A DNA stretch of 64,000 nt, from contig JAUIDN010000005.1 of the NCBI GenBank assembly GCA_030428615.1, forward strand, positions 90,916 through 154,915. The letters are read 5' to 3'. Every line of letters starts with the position of its first letter. Positions within the stretch are counted from its first letter, which is position 1. This stretch comes from Alphaproteobacteria bacterium. GTDB taxonomy: Bacteria > Pseudomonadota > Alphaproteobacteria > Sphingomonadales > Emcibacteraceae. This document shows positions 27,707-36,373 of the stretch, in pieces. The translations under genes were made by a program, and so were the position numbers. The notes below the pieces were generated by a model. The model did no database searches and was not told the origin of the DNA. It saw nothing but the letters and a program-made list of their open reading frames with translations.

Positions 27707-29371
27707 ATGAATAGTATCTTGAAATTATCACTCAGCCTGAGCATTTTTCTTGTTATGGCATGCGCCTCACCCGAACCTGAAGAAAAGGTCAGCAAAATTA
27801 TCACAAATGCCAACGTTTGGACAGGGGTCGACGCGCAACCCTGGGCCGAAACAATCGTGATTGATGAAGACCGCATCATAGCGGTCGGAGGTGCCGATCT
27901 TGCAGTACAATATTCTGCCAATGAAATGATTGATGCGGGTGGAAAACTTGTTGTCCCAGGTTTTATTGATAACCACACCCATTTCATGGATGGCTCTGCC
28001 TCCCTGCTTGGTATTAAAACCCAATACACAAAAAGTTCTCAGGAATTTATCGAAACCGTCAAAAACTATGCGGAAAATTCACCCGCGGGGGAATGGATCG
28101 CCGGGGGACTTTGGGATCACGAAGCATGGGAAGGCAATCTGCCTCATAAAGACTGGATTGATGAATTTACCGAGGATAAACCATTGTTCCTTCAGCGCAC
28201 TGATGGTCACATGGCATTGGCCAATTCCGCCACCCTTAAGCTTGCGGGTATAACAAAAGACACACCGGACCCCGAAGGTGGATTAATTGTCCGTGATGAA
28301 GATGGTGAACCAACAGGCGTCCTTAAAGACAATGCAATGAATGCAGTCTGGGCGGTCATGCCCGCATTGTCAGAAGAGCAGGCAGCACGGACATTCGACG
28401 CCGGGATTAAGGAAGCCCTGGAGAATGGCGTCACGCAGGTTCACAATATGAGCAACTGGGATAACATAGAAATTTTCAAAAAAGCTAAAGCGGACGGACG
28501 CCTGAAGATCCGTGCCTATTATTTCCCCCATATATCTAACCGTCACAAACTCGCGGAAATGATAAAGAACGAAGGCAAGGGTGACGAATGGCTGCGTTTC
28601 GGAGGGGTCAAAGAACTTGTTGACGGTTCACTCGGCAGTACAACTGCATGGTTCTATGAGCCTTACACGGACGAGCCCGATACAAACGGGTTTCCGCTGA
28701 TGCAGATGGATGCTCTAAAGAAAAGCCTTGCAGAAGCCCACGCTTATGGATTCCAGTTGGCGGTGCACGGGATTGGTGATCAGACAAATGATCAGATTTT
28801 AGCACTGTTTGATGAAATCGGCGTTTCCGGCAACCGTGCCCGCATCGAACACGCGCAGCATTTGACACCGGACGCAATCAAGAAATTCGCGGAACTTGGT
28901 GTTGTCCCATCGGTACAACCCTATCACGCCATTGACGATGGTAGATGGGCGGAAAAACGCATCGGTAAAGAGCGTCTTGCGGGCACCTACCCCTTTAAGT
29001 CACTTTTCGACGCCGGGGCCACCGTAACATTCGGCTCTGACTGGTCGGTTGCACCGCTTGAGCCGCTCAGTGGCATCTACGCGGCGGTAACACGCCGGAC
29101 ACTGGATGGTAAAAACCCTGATGGTTGGGTACCGGAACAGAAAATTACTGTGGAACAAGCGGTTAAGGCGTATACAATTAACAATGCATGGGCAGGATTT
29201 CAGGAAAACGACCTCGGTACAATAGAGGCAGGTAAACTTGCCGATCTTGTTGTCATAAGTGATAATATCTTCGAAATTGCACCGGAAAATATTAAAGACA
29301 CCAAAGTGTTGATGACGATGGTTGGTGGACAGGTTATGTATTCAATTATAAATGATACTACAGGTAACTAA
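27707..29371 (+). CDS. Amidohydrolase family lipoprotein (YtcJ-like)
   Basis: Lipobox-like LVMACAS; VPGFIDNHTHFMDG, GGLWDHEAWEG, LAVHGIGDQTND, RIEHAQHL, TFGSDWSVAPLEPLSGIYAAVTRRT. Confidence 0.88.
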   Translation: MNSILKLSLSLSIFLVMACASPEPEEKVSKIITNANVWTGVDAQPWAETIVIDEDRIIAVGGADLAVQYSANEMIDAGGKLVVPGFIDNHTHFMDGSASLLGIKTQYTKSSQEFIETVKNYAENSPAGEWIAGGLWDHEAWEGNLPHKDWIDEFTEDKPLFLQRTDGHMALANSATLKLAGITKDTPDPEGGLIVRDEDGEPTGVLKDNAMNAVWAVMPALSEEQAARTFDAGIKEALENGVTQVHNMSNWDNIEIFKKAKADGRLKIRAYYFPHISNRHKLAEMIKNEGKGDEWLRFGGVKELVDGSLGSTTAWFYEPYTDEPDTNGFPLMQMDALKKSLAEAHAYGFQLAVHGIGDQTNDQILALFDEIGVSGNRARIEHAQHLTPDAIKKFAELGVVPSVQPYHAIDDGRWAEKRIGKERLAGTYPFKSLFDAGATVTFGSDWSVAPLEPLSGIYAAVTRRTLDGKNPDGWVPEQKITVEQAVKAYTINNAWAGFQENDLGTIEAGKLADLVVISDNIFEIAPENIKDTKVLMTMVGGQVMYSIINDTTGN

Positions 29372-30527
29372 GCCACCATTGTTTGTGGGTTCGGCGGTAT
29401 TCGCCGAACCATTTACACGGGAAATAAAACAACAGAACAATAAAGACTGTCACCAGATACCATCTGAGCATGCTTGGCTCATAAGCCGCTGACCAGGACG
29501 AGTGGCTGCGAAATGAAGAACTGTCCGTCCGGTAATAGAAGTAGTAAAGAATATAGGACGATATATGAACGAGCGGCAGATGCAGAATATAAAACAAAAA
29601 TGGTGTTTTCCCATAAACCTGTAAAAAATCACCCATTTTTCCGGTCATTCTGTCCATATACGGCATAAGGATAAGTGACGGCCCCAGCGTCATGAGCAAA
29701 AACAGCAATGATGGCGGATATTTTTCTGTGTTTAAAAACGACATAACCGTATATGCGAATCCACGTTCCTGTATTTCCCACGGCGTGCTATCACCGTATA
29801 TGTTCAAAAATCTAAGCACAATGAACAAGATGACTGTACCGCCACCAATTTTCAGCAAATCTTTATGCCGTTGTTCCACAGGCTTTGTGAATATTGTACC
29901 CATTACGTAACCGAGAGCCATCACCCCGATCCAAGGTATGCAGGGGTAACCCGCAAGAAAACCCCTAATCGGAAGTGAGGGTGTCGTAACATAGGTTTGA
30001 TTATGCAGAATATTCCACAGCCAATAAAAATCACCAAATATTTCTGGCTTAACACCATCCAGTAAATTGTGTCCAAAAATCATGACGAGGCTGATTACAA
30101 GGATCACCTTCTTCGGAAGATGAATAAACCCGGCAAGGCAAATCATGCTAATACCAATGGTCCAGATAACCTGCAAGTAAAAGGAGTCATAAGTCCATAA
30201 TTGCCATGCGAAACTAATCCAGGTAACCTCAACCAATATCAACCAAACCCCACGACTTATAAGAAATTTCGAGAATTGTTTTTTCTCCATCCCTTTTGCT
30301 GTCATATGCAGATAGGTACTGACCCCAGATAGAAAAACAAACACTGGCGCACAAAAATGTGTAATCCAGCGGCTATAGAAAAGCGCCGCATAGGTTTGTT
30401 CAAGGTTTTCCGGAGAAAAGTTTGTAAATGACCAAAAATCCCGTACATGATCAAGTGCCATTAAGATCATTACAAGCCCCCTCAACACGTCAATTGAGAG
30501 TATCCTGTTTTTCACATTATCCGACAT
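29358..30527 (-). CDS. DUF1624 / heparan-alpha-glucosaminide N-acetyltransferase-like membrane protein
   Basis: RILSIDVLRGLVMILMALDHVRDFW and polytopic hydrophobic profile. Confidence 0.8.
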   Translation of the reverse strand: MSDNVKNRILSIDVLRGLVMILMALDHVRDFWSFTNFSPENLEQTYAALFYSRWITHFCAPVFVFLSGVSTYLHMTAKGMEKKQFSKFLISRGVWLILVEVTWISFAWQLWTYDSFYLQVIWTIGISMICLAGFIHLPKKVILVISLVMIFGHNLLDGVKPEIFGDFYWLWNILHNQTYVTTPSLPIRGFLAGYPCIPWIGVMALGYVMGTIFTKPVEQRHKDLLKIGGGTVILFIVLRFLNIYGDSTPWEIQERGFAYTVMSFLNTEKYPPSLLFLLMTLGPSLILMPYMDRMTGKMGDFLQVYGKTPFLFYILHLPLVHISSYILYYFYYRTDSSSFRSHSSWSAAYEPSMLRWYLVTVFIVLLFYFPCKWFGEYRRTHKQWWLSYL

Positions 30528-30631
30528 TTGACTATTCCCTGATATTATTTTATCGCAATATAGCAGAAAACAATCTACCTTTCGAATGGTAACATATTTA
30601 CCAGAATCGTGAGATCTGTTTAGATTATAAA

Positions 30632-32857
30632 ATGAACAAAATTATTATATATATTCAGCTCATAGTCGCCCTAACCTTAGCACCATTAATGGCTATTGCA
30701 TCAAAAGCGCAAACCGATGACGAGAAAAGACCGAAAATAGGTCTCGTATTATCAGGTGGCGGCGCACGTGGTGCGGCACATGTCGGGGTTCTGAAAGTGT
30801 TGGAAGAAAACAGGATCCCCATTGACATGATCGCCGGAACCAGCTTTGGCGCGATCGTCGGCGGACTATACGCATCCGGATATTCTGCTGAAGAATTAGA
30901 AAATATTTTACAGGACATTGATTGGGAAGCAACACTTTCGAACGACGCACCGCGGAGGCAAAAATCTTTCCGTCGCAAACAGGATGACAGCGGGTTTTTG
31001 ATTAAATTCAAACTGGGAATAAAAAATTGGAAGATCAATTTACCGAGCGGTCTGATAAATCCGAATAATTTACGCTTGACGTTGCGAGACATAGTTGGTG
31101 ACAAATCAACCTATAAAGATTTCGACAGTCTTCCGATACCCTTTCGGGCTGTAGCAACAGATCTTCAAACAGGTGAAGAGGTAATCCTGCGTGATGGTGA
31201 TTTATCATTTGCGTTGGTATCAAGTATGGCCGTCCCCGCACTGTTCCCGCCTGTCGAATATAAAGACACACTTTTGGTTGACGGTGGTATTGTTAATAAT
31301 ATTCCAATTAATATCGCCCGCAAAATGGGGGCAGATTATGTGATCGTTGTTGATGTAACTGAAAATATGCTCAAAAAAGAGGAGCTGAATACCTTTGCAT
31401 CGGTATTAGACCAGATCACAATGATCCAAACGCACCACGCCGCAAACGAACAATTGAAAACACTCAATGACCAGGACGTTCTGATCCGACCGGATCTGGG
31501 AAAAATGAGTATGATCAATTTTGGTGAAACATTGGATTCGATCCCCCTTGGTAGCGAAGCCGCAATGCGGGAACTCACCAGATTAAAAAGATTTTCTGTC
31601 GATAGTGAACAATGGCAAACCTACCTTAAATCAAAAAAACATAAGGTCGTCGAGAATGAGCAGGTTGACTTCATCCGGGTCAAAAATGATAGCGATATTT
31701 CAAACGAAGTTATCATGTCACATATCACCGCGAAGTCGGGCGATACTCTTGATCGTAAAAAACTCAATGAAGATCTGACCGGATTATATGGGCTCGGGTT
31801 ATTTGACGAAGTAAACTACAGTAACGTTACCCAAAATGGCGAACACGGCTTGGAAATAATAGCAAAACAACGCCAAAATGGTGAGGATTATTTTCGTTTT
31901 GGATTGGCCCTACAGGATAATTTCGAAGGCGAGAGTGGCTATCAGCTCGCAGCCGGTTTTACAAATCTGGCGATAAATGAACGTGGAGGGGAACTGCAAG
32001 CCCTTTTTAAAATCGGCGAAGAATTTGGACTAGCGTCGGAAATTTATCAACCTATTGATTATAAGGGGAAATATTATGTTTACGGTGACGCCGCAGGTAT
32101 CAAATATAATAGAAACATTTTGGCCAATAATAGCGACCAAATAGTCAATCAGGTGAGAATTTCAACGGCGCAATTCGAAACAGGGCTTGGGCGAAATTTT
32201 GGAAACTGGGCGACGTTTCGTGTTGGACTTCAGAAATCATATTCATCCATAGTCGGTCGCGTCGGTTTCCCGGAAAGTGTAAAGATAAATGTGGATGGAA
32301 CCTATCTGACAGCTTTATTTTCAGCCGATACACTTGACGCTGTGGAATTTCCCCGGTCAGGTTTAGCAGTGGATGTCGTTTATGAAAATAGTCTGTCATT
32401 ATTTGGTGGAGATGGTAGAATCGATTCCATGAGAGCTTCAATGTATGCCCCCTATTCTTGGGGAAAAAACACGATTGGAGTTAGCGCGAGGGCCGTCACA
32501 TCATTTAATGGAAGCCCCAATGAGGTTGACATATTTTCACTGGGAGGATTTTTGGCATTAACGGCCTATGCACCTGGACAGATAACCGGAAACCACGGTG
32601 GCGTGGCAACCTTAATCTACTACAGAAGGGTTTCGGGTGACGCAAGGAATATAGCTGGCACCCCGATTTATATTGGTGGTACGATAGAAGCCGGAAATGC
32701 GTGGAACAGAAGTTCCGATATTAGTCTGGGCGACCTAAAATGGAGTTCAAGTCTTTTTGTTGGTGCGGACACATTACTTGGCCCCGTGTACTTAGGGGGT
32801 GGAATTGGGGACGGCGGACAGGCTTCTGCATTCCTTTATGTGGGACAGTTATTTTAG
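30632..32857 (+). CDS. Patatin-like phospholipase fused to POTRA and outer-membrane beta-barrel (PlpD-like, type Vd)
   Basis: Oxyanion hole SGGGARGAAHVGVL, GTSFG nucleophile elbow, DGGIVNNIP Asp; C-terminal POTRA-like and beta-barrel with terminal aromatic F. Confidence 0.85.
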   Translation: MNKIIIYIQLIVALTLAPLMAIASKAQTDDEKRPKIGLVLSGGGARGAAHVGVLKVLEENRIPIDMIAGTSFGAIVGGLYASGYSAEELENILQDIDWEATLSNDAPRRQKSFRRKQDDSGFLIKFKLGIKNWKINLPSGLINPNNLRLTLRDIVGDKSTYKDFDSLPIPFRAVATDLQTGEEVILRDGDLSFALVSSMAVPALFPPVEYKDTLLVDGGIVNNIPINIARKMGADYVIVVDVTENMLKKEELNTFASVLDQITMIQTHHAANEQLKTLNDQDVLIRPDLGKMSMINFGETLDSIPLGSEAAMRELTRLKRFSVDSEQWQTYLKSKKHKVVENEQVDFIRVKNDSDISNEVIMSHITAKSGDTLDRKKLNEDLTGLYGLGLFDEVNYSNVTQNGEHGLEIIAKQRQNGEDYFRFGLALQDNFEGESGYQLAAGFTNLAINERGGELQALFKIGEEFGLASEIYQPIDYKGKYYVYGDAAGIKYNRNILANNSDQIVNQVRISTAQFETGLGRNFGNWATFRVGLQKSYSSIVGRVGFPESVKINVDGTYLTALFSADTLDAVEFPRSGLAVDVVYENSLSLFGGDGRIDSMRASMYAPYSWGKNTIGVSARAVTSFNGSPNEVDIFSLGGFLALTAYAPGQITGNHGGVATLIYYRRVSGDARNIAGTPIYIGGTIEAGNAWNRSSDISLGDLKWSSSLFVGADTLLGPVYLGGGIGDGGQASAFLYVGQLF

Positions 32858-32873
32858 AAGAAAAGGATATATC

Positions 32874-33995
32874 ATGAAAATAAAAGAATTCGGTGTTGAA
32901 ATCTGGATGAATGACCATGAGAATAACTGCGATTATAATCTGGCAGAAACCTGCGTGGAATCGCTCACTGTAGACCAACTTCTTGAAATAACAGGAAAAA
33001 AGGAAACAATACTCGCGGAACTTCTCCCGCTTAAAATGACCTATGGTGACATCAGGGGTTCAATAAGATTACGAAACAGCATCGCAACACTTTATGATAA
33101 CCAGAAAACCGAAAATATAATTGTTACACATGGTGCGATTGGCGCAAACGCCCTGCTTTATGAAACACTTGTTTCGCCTGATGACGAAGTGGTCTCTATC
33201 GTTCCCATATATCAACAACATTATTCAATCCCGGAAAGTTATGGTGCTAACGTTAAGGTTCTGAAACTTAAAGAAGAAAATAACTTCCTGCCGGACTTGA
33301 ATGAACTTAAAAGCCTCGTCAGTGCGAAAACAAGGTTAATCGCGATTAATAATCCCAATAACCCTACGGGCGCCTTAATGAACGAAGACATGCTAAATAA
33401 AATATCCGACATTGCCCGGACATGTGATGCTTACCTGCTAAGTGATGAAGTCTACCGCGGCACTGACCAGGAAGGCGACGGATACACAAAATCTGTAGCG
33501 GACATCTATGAAAAGGGAATAAGCACATCCAGCATGTCAAAATCATTCTCGCTTGCGGGATTACGTCTGGGTTGGATTGCGGGTCCCGAAGAAGTCATAG
33601 AGGAAGTATCCATCCACCGGGACTACAACACCATAAGCGTTGGTGTTCTGGATGACCATTTTGCAGCAATAGCCCTTGAAAATAAAGGTAAAATTATCAC
33701 CAGAAGCCAGAATATCACAAGAACAAATTTAAAAGCACTGGATGAATGGGTGTCAAATGAACCTCTGATTTCATACGTAAAACCGAAATCAGGGACAACG
33801 GCATTGTTGGAATATCATCTTGAAATGAGTTCGCGTGATTTCTGTATCAGACTGCTTAAACAAACCGGTGTACTGCTGACACCGGGAAGCGCTATGGATA
33901 TGGAAGGTTATGTGCGGATCGGTTACGCCAACAACACAGATATATTGCGGGACGGACTTAAAAAATTATCGGAATTTTTGGCCAATCCACGATAA
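32874..33995 (+). CDS. PLP-dependent aminotransferase class I/II
   Basis: NNPNNPTGALM, LSDEVYRG, SSMSKSFSLAGLRLGWIAG (PLP Lys); start placed at ATG 32874 rather than 32799, which overlaps the upstream gene. Confidence 0.85.
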   Translation: MKIKEFGVEIWMNDHENNCDYNLAETCVESLTVDQLLEITGKKETILAELLPLKMTYGDIRGSIRLRNSIATLYDNQKTENIIVTHGAIGANALLYETLVSPDDEVVSIVPIYQQHYSIPESYGANVKVLKLKEENNFLPDLNELKSLVSAKTRLIAINNPNNPTGALMNEDMLNKISDIARTCDAYLLSDEVYRGTDQEGDGYTKSVADIYEKGISTSSMSKSFSLAGLRLGWIAGPEEVIEEVSIHRDYNTISVGVLDDHFAAIALENKGKIITRSQNITRTNLKALDEWVSNEPLISYVKPKSGTTALLEYHLEMSSRDFCIRLLKQTGVLLTPGSAMDMEGYVRIGYANNTDILRDGLKKLSEFLANPR

Positions 33996-34007
33996 GCATT
34001 ATACAAA

Positions 34008-34036
34008 AAAAGCGGCAAGCATTAAGCTTGCCGCCT
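34008..34036 (-). terminator. Rho-independent terminator hairpin GCGGCAAGC-ATTAA-GCTTGCCGC with T-tract on the minus strand
   Basis: Perfect 9-bp stem 34012-34020/34026-34034 flanked by A7 (T7 on minus strand), between convergent genes. Confidence 0.75.
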
Positions 34037-34110
34037 TAAAGGTTTAATGAGCGTATATTGTTGTGTTGTTTGCCTTTTTAAATAGCGCTTCTCCGGCCCC
34101 ATTGTTATTT

Positions 34111-34332
34111 TTATTTGGCACTCACTTCACCGACCTTGTTGCATTTGCTTTCATAGATGGGCCAATTATCATTTGCCGGTCTATTGGCATAATTCTTCAC
34201 TAGATCAATGATACTATGTTTATTCGTCTTTTCGCCAAAAACGTAAGTTAAAAGCTCAACAACATCTTGAATTTCATACATAAATTCATCAGAAATGCTT
34301 TCAAACCTTTTTTCTTCGATAGGATTTTTCAT
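34111..34332 (-). CDS. Small hypothetical protein (73 aa)
   Basis: ORF directly downstream of the MddA-like gene on the same strand and upstream of a minus-strand terminator. Confidence 0.5.
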   Translation of the reverse strand: MKNPIEEKRFESISDEFMYEIQDVVELLTYVFGEKTNKHSIIDLVKNYANRPANDNWPIYESKCNKVGEVSAK

Positions 34333-34355
34333 TTTCTAATCTTTCACGATTTATT

Positions 34356-35129
34356 CTATTCAGTGTCTAAAGCGGGATTACGGCCCGTTTTTTTCAAAGT
34401 GGGCAGAAGTGCCGGTACATTCTGTTGATATGCCTGATACCGGCTACCAAGTTCCTGAACCAATTTCTTTTCTTCGAAACGAATTCCAACCAACAGGTAA
34501 GCGGTCATTGAAGCGGCGAAAACCAGATGTCCGACAGTCATCGTAGGAATAGCCCAGACGGCGATGAAATAACCCGTCATCATTGGGTGCCTGACAAGCT
34601 TATAAAGGGATGGTGTTACAAAACGGATGATCCCGTCATAATCGCGCCCTAAAACCTGCTTAAGGCCAAATAGATGCCAATGATCAATGAGGAACGTCGC
34701 GAGGAACAGGATACACCAACCAGCGACAAACAGACCCCAAATAATCCACTGCGCCCATAGAGCATCAACCTGCCATACAACAATATCAATGGAGCGCCAT
34801 TGCCACATTAAAAATGCCAACGCGATTGTTGATAAAGCCACATAAAGCGGCCTTTCATAATATGCCGGTATAAACCTCGTAATCCATGCTTTGAATGTCG
34901 GATCAGCCATGATGGTATGCTGAATAGCAAACAAGGCAACCAAGCCAATATCAATCAGGATGGATGAAAAAAGTGATCCCTCACGCGCTGCATCAACACT
35001 GATTGGAACAAAGATGTCACCAACAAACGCGATGTGGTAATTAAATACCACCAAAAATGAGAGATAAGATATAAAGCCAAATAGAATGGCCATAACTGAA
35101 GTTTGTTTTTTTTGTTTAAGTTTTGTCAT
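34356..35129 (-). CDS. MddA-like methanethiol S-methyltransferase / NnrU-isoprenylcysteine methyltransferase-like membrane protein
   Basis: FNYHIAFVGDIFVPISVDA, ALFAIQHTIMADPTFKAWITRFIP, YERPLYV, LATFLIDHWHLFGLKQV, LYKLVRHPMMTGYFIAVWA pattern as recalled for MddA. Confidence 0.7.
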   Translation of the reverse strand: MTKLKQKKQTSVMAILFGFISYLSFLVVFNYHIAFVGDIFVPISVDAAREGSLFSSILIDIGLVALFAIQHTIMADPTFKAWITRFIPAYYERPLYVALSTIALAFLMWQWRSIDIVVWQVDALWAQWIIWGLFVAGWCILFLATFLIDHWHLFGLKQVLGRDYDGIIRFVTPSLYKLVRHPMMTGYFIAVWAIPTMTVGHLVFAASMTAYLLVGIRFEEKKLVQELGSRYQAYQQNVPALLPTLKKTGRNPALDTE

Positions 35130-35185
35130 TTTCTTGTCCTTTAACTGATAGGTACTGTTATTTGAGAAGAGTTTTGGATTTCTAT

Positions 35186-36136
35186 TTATTTGATTGCTTC
35201 AAGCGCTAACTGAATACGGTTCGCCTGAGCCGGGGTAATCATGCTGCCGAGCACCCTTCCGAAATGCGGATGATATGCACCGGAAAAAATATACTGGTAG
35301 CGATATGCTGCTAATGTTGCCTTCTCAATGCGTGATGTTTCTTCGCAAGAAACGTCGCGACCGCACGCCAAAGCAAAATAGCTTGCATCTGCTTCAGCCT
35401 GACGCTGGAGAATGCCATCGACGGCGGCGACAAGTTCAATAAATTCTGTGACGCCCTGTTCACGTTCTTCCGCTGTAATGCTTTTATCGTGACGAACCCA
35501 TTCAAGTTCATCAATAATGGCGTGTTGGCTTTCCTCCCGCCAATGAAAAAGGAATACATCCTTCCAAAGCGGCGATAAGTTGTCCATCGGTTCGATACTG
35601 TCGCGGTAATGAGCTTGTGTGAATAATTCTATGTCCAATGTAAGCGCAAGCACTGCCCAGGTTGATTTACTCAGAACAGCATGGGCAACATCATTTGGTT
35701 GTGCTGTAAATGTGTAGCCTTCTGGCATTACATCATCACACATTTCATCTATCTTGCGAAAAAGCTGTTGATGTTTTAATTCCTCCTGACTGAAACGAAC
35801 CAATGCTTCCAAAGCAATCTGGTCGCCAAAATTATAATCCTGTCCAATTTCCAGTATCTTCGTATTGATGAAGCGTTCGACCAATCCAAAAATATTCGCA
35901 TAGGTTCGCCCTTGAATTTGACTTAGGAATAGTTTGTCACCGTCACTAAGCCCTCCAATGTCCGCGACCTTCGAAAGACTGTCGGGCAGAAATTTTTGTT
36001 TTATGTCGAATTGACGCCCACGAATTACATCTTGGTCAATGTCCCAATTTACGCGTTTTGAGTTTTCAATACATTTTGCATAACGCCCTGTGGTATCGAA
36101 CTCACTGTCCGCAATGACCTTATTTATCATATTCAT
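35186..36136 (-). CDS. Ferritin-like diiron carboxylate protein (putative oxygenase/ferritin-fold)
   Basis: Two ExxH-type motifs (QEELKHQQLF, REESQHAIIDE) with preceding helix acidic residues (VERF, DIELFTQAHY). Confidence 0.65.
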   Translation of the reverse strand: MNMINKVIADSEFDTTGRYAKCIENSKRVNWDIDQDVIRGRQFDIKQKFLPDSLSKVADIGGLSDGDKLFLSQIQGRTYANIFGLVERFINTKILEIGQDYNFGDQIALEALVRFSQEELKHQQLFRKIDEMCDDVMPEGYTFTAQPNDVAHAVLSKSTWAVLALTLDIELFTQAHYRDSIEPMDNLSPLWKDVFLFHWREESQHAIIDELEWVRHDKSITAEEREQGVTEFIELVAAVDGILQRQAEADASYFALACGRDVSCEETSRIEKATLAAYRYQYIFSGAYHPHFGRVLGSMITPAQANRIQLALEAIK

Positions 36137-36373
36137 TGTTTTTTCCTTCGCATCCTCATTAAGTTAATATTTTCGTGTTTTTTCACGCTGATCCTTATAG
36201 GTCTTTGGTAAAACCCCTGCTTGAAGAGCAGATGCAAAATTGATGTAAATAGATAAAATTTACGTGGGGAATAGCTGGGGAGAAGATGAAGAAGTGAAGA
36301 AAACAGGGGGTTATTGCCGCTGGACGCATTATCACCGTTGATATATATTAGCAAAATATTCTCGAGGATTATT

